Below, piece by piece: positions 5,467 through 11,604 of a stretch of 20,147 bases of DNA. Within the stretch, counting starts at the first letter, position 1; the number at the start of each line of letters is the position of its first letter. The notes beneath the pieces are model-generated. The model ran no database searches and was not told the DNA's origin. It worked only from the letters and a program-made list of their open reading frames with translations. This DNA comes from a virus: the IMG/VR virus record IMGVR_UViG_3300023443_000184, positions 1-20,147 of that record, one strand, 5' to 3'. The position numbers and the translations under genes are program-made.

Positions 5467-5801
5467 CAGAAGTCCTCATTAAAAGATAAAACTCGATCAG
5501 GGGCGGTGATCTTTGAAGGTTCACACTCCCTTTCGATTCTCCTTATTCCGATTCCGGCTACTTCTTTGTTGATAAGTTCCTCTTTTTTGGGCTGAATTTT
5601 TCTAAATCCACTATAATGATAGCCTGATTCATTTCCACAAGTAGATATATGATTTTTAACTTCAACGAAATTGTAATAAGCTTCGCCATATACATCGAAA
5701 ATATTTCTTACTGTGTAAATATCTCCTGTTTTTAGCTTTATACCCATTAATGTCCATTGTGACCAATCTATAATACAAACTACTTTATCTCCTACTTTCA
5801 T
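5466..5801 (-). CDS. small SH3/KOW-like phage protein
   Basis: A 111-residue protein. Residues 1-70 read as a small beta barrel: MKVGDKVVCI, then LKTGDIYTVRNIF, a VEVKN strand and a terminal GFRKIQP. This layout (KVGDKVVCI, GxxYTV, FRxI) is common in small phage proteins of unknown role. The last 40 residues are a charged tail ending SFNEDF, an acidic stretch closing on phenylalanine. It starts 3 bp after the exonuclease gene in the context AGATTATG. The fold is inferred from the pattern only. Confidence 0.72.
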   Translation of the reverse strand: MKVGDKVVCIIDWSQWTLMGIKLKTGDIYTVRNIFDVYGEAYYNFVEVKNHISTCGNESGYHYSGFRKIQPKKEELINKEVAGIGIRRIERECEPSKITAPDRVLSFNEDF

Positions 5802-5804
5802 AAT

Positions 5805-6554
5805 CTACTTTTTGTGGAATTCTACAAGCTCTTTTCCAGCTGCTAGAACCCTGTTAGTTAAAAAATATTTGTCCTTTTGAGGTATTTCAAACTGTAAGAC
5901 GTTTAAGTTCTTGTAATGGCCCCCTTTGATCAGATGAGGTAACTCTTCATCCTCGGCGCTGTGAATCCAAAAGAACCGGTATTGACCTGGACCATCAAAG
6001 TTACCGGCAAACTCTCTGATATGGTCTAATTCTTCCCTGTAAGGGCAGTAAACGATCAATTCTCCATACTTCGCATCAAGCAAGCAAGCATGAGACACGA
6101 TCTGCCAGTAGAATTTGTTCCCATCTTTGTGGTCCTCTCGGACTTGATCCATTCCACCCTCGGCGAAAGCATCAATGAGCCCACAAAATGACTTCAGTGT
6201 CGACGGGCATTTAATATCACAGGCCGTCTTCCCTTCGTCGAACTTCTCAGCATCCGGCGTGCCCTTCCAAAAGTCAATTTTAGGGTGGTCCACTGTCTCG
6301 GATGAGCAAAGCTTATACTCAGTACCCAAAAGGGTGAATACGATGTCCTCTAAGAGTGTTCCCCAAGATAGCGGTCTTGCCGTCACCTCATCGTCAATTG
6401 AGCGCCCTAAACGCCTCTCCATGTTCTTCTCTGCGATGTAAGTGTAAAATGGTTTGCCGAAGGAATCCTTGGCCCGTCCGTTGGTGGTCAGTTTGACAAT
6501 CTCAGAGCTTGTGAAGTTGCCGTGTCTCTTTGAATTTAAAGTGATTGATTTCAT
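5805..6554 (-). CDS. YqaJ-type recombination exonuclease (PD-(D/E)XK)
   Basis: A 249-residue nuclease of the YqaJ viral recombinase family, the partner that resects double-strand ends for a single-strand annealing protein, like lambda Exo. The nuclease core is visible: an early TSSEIVKLTTNGR segment as in this family, GTLLED with E69, GTPD with D101, and D113-I-K115 as the D/E-x-K metal site, then Q151 in the FYWQIVSHA helix. It is near the usual family length. It lies four bases into the gene after it in transcription terms and two genes downstream of the ERF protein, a standard two-component recombination module. The DIK in place of EIK is acceptable for the superfamily. Confidence is high for nuclease class. 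Confidence 0.88.
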   Translation of the reverse strand: MKSITLNSKRHGNFTSSEIVKLTTNGRAKDSFGKPFYTYIAEKNMERRLGRSIDDEVTARPLSWGTLLEDIVFTLLGTEYKLCSSETVDHPKIDFWKGTPDAEKFDEGKTACDIKCPSTLKSFCGLIDAFAEGGMDQVREDHKDGNKFYWQIVSHACLLDAKYGELIVYCPYREELDHIREFAGNFDGPGQYRFFWIHSAEDEELPHLIKGGHYKNLNVLQFEIPQKDKYFLTNRVLAAGKELVEFHKK

Positions 6555-6997
6555 AGTCCAATCTGTTTTAGTGCTGTTGGAGTCAAGTTAAATTCAAACT
6601 CATAATTGACTAACGATTCAATAGTATTTGATCCTACTACATCAACTACAATGACTTTCATAATTTGTATGTATGTCGGATATTTTTTTGTCCACCGAAA
6701 CTCACCTTCAAACAAAACCCTTTCCTTTGCTTTTTGGTATTCTTTCCATTCGTGAGTTATTGGATTATCTACATTAGAATATAAATCCGTATCAAGCGGT
6801 CTGTCGGGCTTTTTAAATAACACCCATTGAGAACCATTATATCGACAAGGAATAAACATCCAAAGCTCTAAGGACTGATTTATAAAATTGGTATAATCCA
6901 GATTATTGTAATAAGTGTTTTTTAACTCAGCTTCTGAAAAGCTAACTCTTTTTTTGTCTTGCTCCAAAACAAAGTCTGTCATTGATATTAGTTTCAT
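6551..6997 (-). CDS. hypothetical protein between annealing protein and exonuclease
   Basis: A 148-residue protein, not recognised. It has no transmembrane segment or catalytic motif that can be read. The middle is aromatic (LWMFIPCRYNGSQWVLFKKPDRPL) and is followed by charged and strand-like segments (KYPTYIQIMKVIVVDVVG), so a compact beta-rich fold is likely. Its place between the ERF and exonuclease genes, 1 bp after the first and overlapping the second by four bases, suggests a part in recombination, for example as a bridging or regulatory subunit. That is inference from position alone. Confidence 0.75.
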   Translation of the reverse strand: MKLISMTDFVLEQDKKRVSFSEAELKNTYYNNLDYTNFINQSLELWMFIPCRYNGSQWVLFKKPDRPLDTDLYSNVDNPITHEWKEYQKAKERVLFEGEFRWTKKYPTYIQIMKVIVVDVVGSNTIESLVNYEFEFNLTPTALKQIGL

Positions 6998-6998
6998 C

Positions 6999-7811
6999 TT
7001 AAAGTTCGTTTAGAATTTGTACTGCTTTAGCATAGCTCAAAGTCTCTTTGTTTTCAATGATCCTGTGGATGTGTTCAAACTCTTCGGGAGGAAGCAAAGC
7101 ATTCTTTTGATCGAACAGATCAGAGAGTTGATTCTTCAGAACATCCCAAAGAAGATTTCTATGTTCATCGGACAAACTGTAATGCTTTTCAGTCCCGGCA
7201 ATTGTGGCCTTTCCTTCGAGCAAAGCTTTCTCGCAGTCCTTCCAAATATCCATATCAGGAGTCAATTTAGGAAGTCCGTTAGGAGCCGTTGCACCATCAT
7301 CGTCATCATCAGATGAAAGACCTAAAGCGGCCTCTAAAGTGTACCGTTTCAAATAGGTAACTGAAGACCCAATTTGCTGAATTCTCGCTTTGTTTCCAGA
7401 CCCGTCATAAGGCCCGGTTAATGAATTTGTTTCCTCATGCCCATCAATATGCGACACTATGCAAGTGACCTTGATTTGATCTGCCCCTTCCTGATCTTGC
7501 TCCCAACGATAAGACAATCCGAATTCCGATAGAACCGGATCGATTGCTTTCTGAATTTTTGATAGTGGGTTGTAAGAATATTTCGCTTTTCCTTCACCAA
7601 ACGCAACCTTCTTCGTTTTGACAAGTTCCGGCTTTCCTTTTTGGAACCCAACCATAGCCACTTTAAAGGCTTTTCCGGCTTCTTTAGCTTCCCACTTATC
7701 ACGTAACTCCAAAAGCTTCTCCAGCTTCAGGATATCAACGTCATCTTTTAGTGCCAATTCTATCAAATAGTTTGGACTTTCTTTCAATTCAATTTCATTC
7801 TTTTCGCTCAT
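6999..7811 (-). CDS. erf: ERF-family single-strand annealing protein
   Basis: A 270-residue recombinase of the ERF family (named for phage P22 Erf), which anneals complementary single strands during phage recombination and genome circularisation. The N-terminal 170 residues show the family pattern: a KAGKAF-like helix start, KVAFGEGKAKYSYNPLSKIQKAIDP-type segment, GLSYRWEQ, then GSSVTYLKRYTLEAALGLSSDDDDDG (149-173), the hallmark S-x-x-TYxKRYxLxxALG followed by an acidic run. The C-terminal 90 residues are charged and helical, probably for oligomerisation or protein contacts. It is the lead gene of the recombination trio with the 148-residue protein and the YqaJ exonuclease. The start at 7811 follows the preceding stop by 3 bp. 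Confidence 0.93.
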   Translation of the reverse strand: MSEKNEIELKESPNYLIELALKDDVDILKLEKLLELRDKWEAKEAGKAFKVAMVGFQKGKPELVKTKKVAFGEGKAKYSYNPLSKIQKAIDPVLSEFGLSYRWEQDQEGADQIKVTCIVSHIDGHEETNSLTGPYDGSGNKARIQQIGSSVTYLKRYTLEAALGLSSDDDDDGATAPNGLPKLTPDMDIWKDCEKALLEGKATIAGTEKHYSLSDEHRNLLWDVLKNQLSDLFDQKNALLPPEEFEHIHRIIENKETLSYAKAVQILNEL

Positions 7812-7814
7812 TCT

Positions 7815-8075
7815 CTAATGTTTAAATTTGAACTCTCTATTTATTGTTATTTCATCCTCCCAAAATTCAGTTGAATATTCATTATCCTTTCCATATCCGA
7901 CAATCAAATATCTAAAAGCCCTTTTATTATCTCTATGGCAGTCGTCAAAGTTGGTGTCATTGAAGAAGTAGGCTTTGATATAACAGATTCTTTCCATGCA
8001 AATCATTCGGCTTCCCCACTGCTTCTGAATGGATATCATCACCTCCTGATTAATATGGAACTTCGGCCCTTTCAT
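7815..8075 (-). CDS. hypothetical small protein
   Basis: An 86-residue protein, not recognised. It starts with a strand-like KGPKFHINQEVMISI, has two cysteines around MICMERICYIKAYFF, and a charged aromatic C-terminal half (YLIVGYGKDNEYSTEFWEDE). The opening (xFxINQEV, then Y and E/D-rich end) recalls small phage proteins with an SH3-like barrel and a read-out such as WEDEI near the end, but this is not certain. The ATG overlaps the stop of the 56-residue gene by four bases. Confidence 0.7.
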   Translation of the reverse strand: MKGPKFHINQEVMISIQKQWGSRMICMERICYIKAYFFNDTNFDDCHRDNKRAFRYLIVGYGKDNEYSTEFWEDEITINREFKFKH

Positions 8076-8242
8076 GATTCAACTTGAAGCTTCCTGATTT
8101 TATCCATAGCTTTCTCGAGATCATCTTCCAATCTCTCAATCATTCTGAAGGCGTTTAAGGCCATTTGATCTCTATCTAGTGGTGTCGCGTTAGAATACTT
8201 GGTAAACTCTTCTCGGCGGTCGTAGGGTTTGTTGTCGCTCAT
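8072..8242 (-). CDS. hypothetical small helical protein, 56 aa
   Basis: This short gene runs from ATG 8242 to TGA 8074-8072. It overlaps the stop of the ribbon-helix-helix gene and the ATG of the next gene, each by four bases, which supports it as a real gene. The protein is hydrophilic: a charged N-terminus (SDNKPYDRREEFTKY), then a long amphipathic helix through residues 24-53 with a coiled-coil character (MIERLEDDLEKAMDKIRKL). It may bind its DNA-binding neighbour or form a dimer. Not recognised as a family. Confidence 0.68.
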   Translation of the reverse strand: MSDNKPYDRREEFTKYSNATPLDRDQMALNAFRMIERLEDDLEKAMDKIRKLQVES

Positions 8243-8367
8243 TTCTCGCAGTCCTTTTTGATAAGCTGCTCGACATAAGAAGAAAAGCTCCTATCGTCCT
8301 CCTTTGCTCTCTTGACGCCCTTTTGGTGGACTTCTTCAGAAATGTTTAAGTTGTATCTTTTTTTCAT
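8239..8367 (-). CDS. ribbon-helix-helix DNA-binding protein, 42 aa
   Basis: A 42-residue protein with the profile of an Arc/CopG-type ribbon-helix-helix dimer: a short strand KKRYNLNIS, helix A EEVHQKGVKRAKED, a turn, then helix B FSSYVEQLIKKDCE. In this fold the strand pair of the dimer contacts DNA through R4, N6 and N8-type positions. The total length equals one bare domain. It could act as an early-gene repressor or activator, or as an orphan antitoxin-type regulator. A 7-bp inverted repeat lies just upstream at 8381-8414 and could be its own operator. It overlaps the 56-residue gene by four bases. Confidence 0.75.
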   Translation of the reverse strand: MKKRYNLNISEEVHQKGVKRAKEDDRSFSSYVEQLIKKDCEK

Positions 8368-8380
8368 AGTCTTATTTTAA

Positions 8381-8414
8381 TCAACCCTGCTCACTTTTTA
8401 GGCTTTCGGGTTGA
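8381..8414 (-). promoter_or_regulatory. inverted repeat upstream of the ribbon-helix-helix gene
   Basis: TCAACCC at 8381-8387 and GGGTTGA at 8408-8414 are perfect 7-bp inverted arms separated by 20 bases. The element sits between a 28-codon gene and the ribbon-helix-helix gene, 14 bases before its ATG. It could be an operator bound by that protein or an RNA stem-loop. No U-run follows, so it is a poor terminator. Confidence 0.5.
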
Positions 8415-8419
8415 TAGAA

Positions 8420-8506
8420 TTATTTCCTTAATTGTGTTATTGTCCAGTGAATGAAATATCCGTATATAACGCCGCTCAATAATAACCCAATATCTAAAAA
8501 TTCCAT
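8420..8506 (-). CDS. putative 28-residue membrane microprotein
   Basis: A reading frame of 28 codons starts at ATG 8506 in the context AATTATG, two bases after the stop of the preceding gene, and ends at TAA 8422-8420. The peptide MEFLDIGLLLSGVIYGYFIH continues to a basic end (QLRK) and has one hydrophobic span from about residue 4 to 24, so a single membrane helix is likely. Spacing and start context match those of its neighbours. It could tune host membrane functions early in infection, which is a guess. Confidence 0.5.
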   Translation of the reverse strand: MEFLDIGLLLSGVIYGYFIHWTITQLRK

Positions 8507-8508
8507 AA

Positions 8509-8832
8509 TTATTTAACACTGATTAACTTGCTCCACATAACTTCACCATAATGTTTTTTTGATAAACTTCTTGCTTGAATTTCCAAATCTCTTGAATGTT
8601 TAACTTGATCAAAGCTTATTTGATCTTCAGTTAAACTCATTAAATCAAAACACCAACTCTTTTCGACAACATTAAAGACGGCTATTGCATGACCTTTTCC
8701 GTTATATATTTGTAAGCAAAAGAAGGTTTTCATTCTATCAGTTTTTAATTTGTACCACCAAATCCCCGCTAGTTTCCTAGCGAGGCTGATGTCCCTGAGA
8801 CTATCAAGGAACTCAAGGATTATTTTTTCCAA
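8509..8832 (-). CDS. hypothetical early protein, 107 aa
   Basis: A protein of about 107 residues, not recognised. The first part is helical (KIILEFLDSLRDISLARKLAGIWWYK); the middle is strand-rich with aromatic residues (FFCLQIYNGKGHAIAVFNV, then WCFDLMSL), and the end is basic and helical. The start is uncertain. An ATG at 8886 would overlap the previous gene by 67 bases; the TTG at 8832 leaves only a 13-base overlap and fits the local packing, so it is used here. An internal ATG (MKTFF) would shorten the protein further. Confidence 0.62.
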   Translation of the reverse strand: MEKIILEFLDSLRDISLARKLAGIWWYKLKTDRMKTFFCLQIYNGKGHAIAVFNVVEKSWCFDLMSLTEDQISFDQVKHSRDLEIQARSLSKKHYGEVMWSKLISVK

Positions 8833-9041
8833 ATCTCTAAGACCCCCGCTTCTTTTAGAACAGAGATGTATCCGAAGGAGTCGCATAAGAATTCAATTTC
8901 GGAAAGAAATTTCATTGATGTAAAGTAATCACATTTTGCAGACGCAATAATGATGTAATCTTCTTCGATTGAAATAGAGGCGTTTCCACATTCAATGTTT
9001 GAAAATTTGCTAATCGTTTGTTTTAATTTTTTAATTGTCAT
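8820..9041 (-). CDS. hypothetical first gene of the early operon
   Basis: A 73-residue protein, not recognised, encoded by the first gene after the early promoter-like site. It begins with a basic helix (MTIKKLKQTISKF), followed by alternating strands and helices (ASISIEEDYIIIASA, then FLSEIEFLCDSFGYISVL) that suggest a small alpha/beta fold. The ATG at 9041 follows an A-rich leader of roughly 25 nt without a Shine-Dalgarno site, as is normal in Bacteroidetes. First position in an early operon often goes to host-takeover or regulatory factors, an inference only. Confidence 0.7.
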   Translation of the reverse strand: MTIKKLKQTISKFSNIECGNASISIEEDYIIIASAKCDYFTSMKFLSEIEFLCDSFGYISVLKEAGVLEIWKK

Positions 9042-9071
9042 TTTTGATAGTTTTAGTTTTTAATTATACTG

Positions 9072-9106
9072 CAATGTACACAACTTTTGGACATACACAA
9101 CATTTG
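9072..9106 (-). promoter_or_regulatory. early promoter overlapping two direct repeats
   Basis: On the minus strand TTG (9100-9098) and TACATTG (9078-9072) are separated by exactly 19 bases, close to the Bacteroidetes TTG-N19-TAnnTTTG consensus with one base missing from the -7 box. Two direct repeats of CAAAWGTTGTGTA (9106-9094 and 9089-9077) lie 17 bases apart and cover the -33 element and the edge of the -7 box. That is the arrangement expected of an operator. The next ATG is at 9041, so the leader would be short. Confidence 0.6.
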
Positions 9107-9136
9107 CACCAATAAAAGATGTTTGATTTTAAACAG

Positions 9137-9166
9137 AAGCCCCGAATCCTAATGGAAACGGGGCTT
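9137..9166 (-). terminator. hairpin terminator of the late operon
   Basis: Perfect 8-bp arms AAGCCCCG (9137-9144) and CGGGGCTT (9159-9166) flank a 14-base loop, with five consecutive G-C pairs. It lies after the last late gene (stop at 9193) and before the early promoter, where an end of transcription is expected. The downstream T-run on the minus strand is weak (TTCTGTTT), so efficiency is uncertain. Confidence 0.65.
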
Positions 9167-9192
9167 TAAGCGATATGAAAAAAATAAACTAT

Positions 9193-9330
9193 TTAGGCAA
9201 TTTTCTTTTCAACAAGGGCTTCTCTCAGCTCTTTTAGAGTTTCCAGAACCTCAGCCATGTGCTTTTTTTTCTCCAAACTGAGCAGGTTTAAAGTCTTATT
9301 TCCGCACTTCTTTTTCTTTTTGAAAGCCAT
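9193..9330 (-). CDS. 45-residue basic protein at the end of the late operon
   Basis: The frame from ATG 9330 to TAA 9195-9193 encodes a 45-residue protein. It starts MAFKKKKKCGNK, five lysines in a row, and continues with an amphipathic helix (KKKHMAEVLETLKELREALV). It follows the holin-like gene by 4 bp and is the last gene before the terminator-like hairpin. The basic N-terminus and short helix could bind nucleic acid or membrane. Small lysis accessory protein is one possibility, by position only. Not recognised. Confidence 0.6.
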   Translation of the reverse strand: MAFKKKKKCGNKTLNLLSLEKKKHMAEVLETLKELREALVEKKIA

Positions 9331-9334
9331 AGCA

Positions 9335-9556
9335 TTAATTCTTTATTTCGATGATTAAATCCTTGAGTGTTTGATTCAAGTCTTTGGTGACCGTGATTGC
9401 TTCTTTTTCAGAAGCCCTCAACTCAGCAGTCAATTCTTTTCTTTCCTCCTTCAGTTCCTTTATTTCAGTTCTGAAGAATATCACAACCCATATCAAAACG
9501 GCAACAACCGGGGCCACTGTAATCAGGTGTGATATGATGCTTGTTTCGGGTGTCAT
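9335..9556 (-). CDS. holin-like single-span membrane protein
   Basis: A 73-residue protein with one hydrophobic helix at about residues 8-28 (SHLITVAPVVAVLIWVVIFF), then a basic, charged coiled coil (TEIKELKEERKELTAELRASE) to the end. This N-terminal span plus C-terminal coil is the layout of BhlA/UviB-type holins and of some inner-membrane spanins. It sits at the end of the tail module, where lysis genes often are, but no endolysin is present in the window. Holin-like is the best guess from architecture and position. A shared 19-bp element (9570-9588) precedes it. Confidence 0.6.
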   Translation of the reverse strand: MTPETSIISHLITVAPVVAVLIWVVIFFRTEIKELKEERKELTAELRASEKEAITVTKDLNQTLKDLIIEIKN

Positions 9557-9569
9557 ATATGGTGTTTGG

Positions 9570-9588
9570 GATATATATTATCTAATGT
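9570..9588 (-). repeat. shared 19-bp intergenic element, copy 2
   Basis: This is the second copy of ACATTAGATAAT-N2-ATATC, in the 31-bp gap upstream of the holin-like gene; the other copy is at 5194-5212. Here the -7-like TTTG that follows in copy 1 is replaced by CCAA, so if it is a regulatory site, the conserved part is the upstream half. Confidence 0.45.
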
Positions 9589-9830
9589 TAAACTTCGTAT
9601 TCTGAAAGCTTAGTCATCGTTTTGGTTCTTAATGTAGATTTATTTACCGTGGGAATATTAACTCCAGATAGCTCCGGAGAAACTGTACTTCCATTTGGAG
9701 TAGTTAATACGGGCATAACAGTTCCCAGCTTGGTATCTACATCATACTCCAAAAGTATAATTTTATCTTCTATTACAGGATCAACTATAACTGCTGAAAA
9801 TCCAAGTGGTGATAAATCGTAGGTTGGCAT
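9588..9830 (-). CDS. small virion-associated hypothetical protein
   Basis: An 80-residue protein, not recognised. It is strand-rich and proline/threonine/valine-rich (VIVDPVIEDKIILLEYDVDT, then VLTTPNGSTVSPELSGVNIP), the composition of small beta-structured virion proteins. It lies 10 bp after the adhesin gene and may be a structural or assembly partner of the tail tip. Starts at ATG 9830 in the context ATATTATG. Function is inferred from position. Confidence 0.68.
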   Translation of the reverse strand: MPTYDLSPLGFSAVIVDPVIEDKIILLEYDVDTKLGTVMPVLTTPNGSTVSPELSGVNIPTVNKSTLRTKTMTKLSEYEV

Positions 9831-9840
9831 AATATTTATT

Positions 9841-11604
9841 TTAAAGTCCTAGTTCTGCAAGGGTAAATGTTCTAAGTTGTATCCAGGAAATGGTGGAGCC
9901 TTTAGCCGATCCAATTATACTTCCATTTTCAATCAAGTTATAAGCCCTGCCTGAAGGTGCAGTAGTTGAAGTCCACAATCTTTCGCCCTGAACGCTTATA
10001 TCAATGTTAAAAGGCGCATAGTCTAGGTCTATAACCATGCCCCCTATTAGTTCTTTTTGAGAAACCCCATGCAATTCTGTCATATTCGGCAACCTCCAAT
10101 CACTAAACCCAGCTTGACTACTTGCCAAGGCTCCGTCAATAGCCTCGTTCCATGTTTCAGTTCCTGGGCCTGTTACTACTCTATACCAGCCTAAAACAGT
10201 GTCTCCAACTTGATCCCAACTAGACCAATCAATTAAAATATCCGCTAAACTTCCTGAAGTTCCATCATAGTTCTGATTTCCTGCTGTATCCGTGAATCTA
10301 TTTGTATTCGCTCCAAAACCATTGTTATGAGAAAGAGTTAGCCATGCTGCTCCATTTCCTTCTTCTAAATCTCCATCATCACCCGTTCTAAAACTTGTCG
10401 TTTGACCTGTTCTATAAGGATTAGCAGTATTAATAGCAACGGCCGGAATGGTTACCTCAATATCTAATGAAGTAAAGCTCTGATCTTCAATAGCACCAAC
10501 ATCATTTCCTAGTTGATCCTTTACCGATATTGCATAAGAGGTTTCAGCTTTTGGATCTGTGACTCCTGCCCCGTTAAAAGTAACATCAGTATCACCTATT
10601 TCAATTTCATTATTATCTATCTTCGTTCCGACATCTGTATCGGCGGTATTGTGAACCGCTATATCTTTACTCCCACCTGCAGGAATTGTCCCGAATGGAA
10701 CAGTATTTAAGGAAATATTTGCAGGAGCGCCAGCAGCTACTACCTTCCATTTGTTTTCATTTACCTTAGTTCCGACCTGGTTATCATCCTGATCAACAAC
10801 TTCAAGAACTTTGTTGGTTCCAGCCGGTAAATCATTAAAAGAAATACCATTAATTTTAAGAGTTACAGCCTCGCAAATCTCAACAACATCACATTCACAT
10901 GGATCAACAACGAAGGGAATGTCAAGAGTTGCCTGGACGCCCGATAAGTGGCCTGGAAGAATAGTTTTATCGTAGCCCCTATCATCAATATAGGTTCCAA
11001 AATCAACATGATTTCTTCTTTTTGGCCGATCCAATGGATAGTCTAAAATTCCCGTCAATAATGAAAGTGCGTTGTAGACATAATCAGATACATTCTGCAT
11101 CGGATCAACCACCTCATCATAATGCTCATCAATGCTCCAATTTTCTTGTTCAGCATCATTCAAATAGAATATATTTGCACCCTTAATTGTTGCCCTTACA
11201 TTAGATGTATCCTCATCTTCAGGTGGCTCAATATCGACCCATTCTAAAAGCCAAATTAGTGGACCTTTATACCCGACCACATTCTGGTCTTCTACATTTT
11301 TAGTTGACACCTTCGTGGGCGTGCCATGGTAGAACGTAGGAGTGTCAATAACGAAAGCTGTTGTAGTAACGTCAACAAGAGGATCTCCACTCGTTACAGG
11401 GCTTAAAACCAATTGCTGATTTATAACGAAAGAATCCACATTATACTCTATATCGTCGATGGTTACTTTCGAATCGGTATGTAAATAAAGAGTATTGCAA
11501 ACGGTCAAAGTAGAAACAGTGGTATTTTCAACCAAAACAACTTGAATATTGAAAACGATGTTCTCAATAATACTTTTCAATAATGTTATTTCATTCCTAG
11601 CCAT
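9841..11604 (-). CDS. tail adhesin with repeated modules and DUF1566 tip
   Basis: A 587-residue protein, likely the distal receptor-binding part of the tail. Residues 1-245 are a beta-rich N-terminal part that probably docks to the tail. Residues 248-380 hold about three copies of a module with the pattern PAG-x-x-K-x-x-x-V-x-D, then VGTK-x-x-x-N, an immunoglobulin-like spacer. Residues about 398-587 match DUF1566: GQTTSFRTGDDGDL, DWSSWDQVGDTVLGWY, the signature SDWRLPN (501-507) and LWTSTTAPSGRAY. DUF1566 is related to C-type-lectin folds used for surface binding in phages and diversity-generating systems. It overlaps the previous gene by 8 bp. No reverse transcriptase or template repeat is present. 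Confidence 0.82.
   Translation of the reverse strand: MARNEITLLKSIIENIVFNIQVVLVENTTVSTLTVCNTLYLHTDSKVTIDDIEYNVDSFVINQQLVLSPVTSGDPLVDVTTTAFVIDTPTFYHGTPTKVSTKNVEDQNVVGYKGPLIWLLEWVDIEPPEDEDTSNVRATIKGANIFYLNDAEQENWSIDEHYDEVVDPMQNVSDYVYNALSLLTGILDYPLDRPKRRNHVDFGTYIDDRGYDKTILPGHLSGVQATLDIPFVVDPCECDVVEICEAVTLKINGISFNDLPAGTNKVLEVVDQDDNQVGTKVNENKWKVVAAGAPANISLNTVPFGTIPAGGSKDIAVHNTADTDVGTKIDNNEIEIGDTDVTFNGAGVTDPKAETSYAISVKDQLGNDVGAIEDQSFTSLDIEVTIPAVAINTANPYRTGQTTSFRTGDDGDLEEGNGAAWLTLSHNNGFGANTNRFTDTAGNQNYDGTSGSLADILIDWSSWDQVGDTVLGWYRVVTGPGTETWNEAIDGALASSQAGFSDWRLPNMTELHGVSQKELIGGMVIDLDYAPFNIDISVQGERLWTSTTAPSGRAYNLIENGSIIGSAKGSTISWIQLRTFTLAELGL

Noticed and set aside
7457-7702. Second minus-strand ORF of 81 codons inside the ERF gene
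   Set aside because: It is a lysine/arginine-rich alternative frame fully within the well-supported ERF coding region.
8832-8886. Longer start at ATG 8886 for the 107-residue early gene
   Set aside because: It would overlap the preceding gene by 67 bases in another frame and add a sequence without clear structure; the TTG at 8832 fits the packing better, although the choice is not certain.
9137-9166. Phage attachment site or tRNA remnant
   Set aside because: The inverted repeat is a simple stem-loop without tRNA features, and no integrase is nearby; a terminator fits the operon boundary better. No tRNA genes were seen elsewhere.
9841-11604. Diversity-generating retroelement with the DUF1566 gene as target
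   Set aside because: No reverse transcriptase, accessory gene or second copy of the C-terminal sequence (template repeat) could be found in the window.
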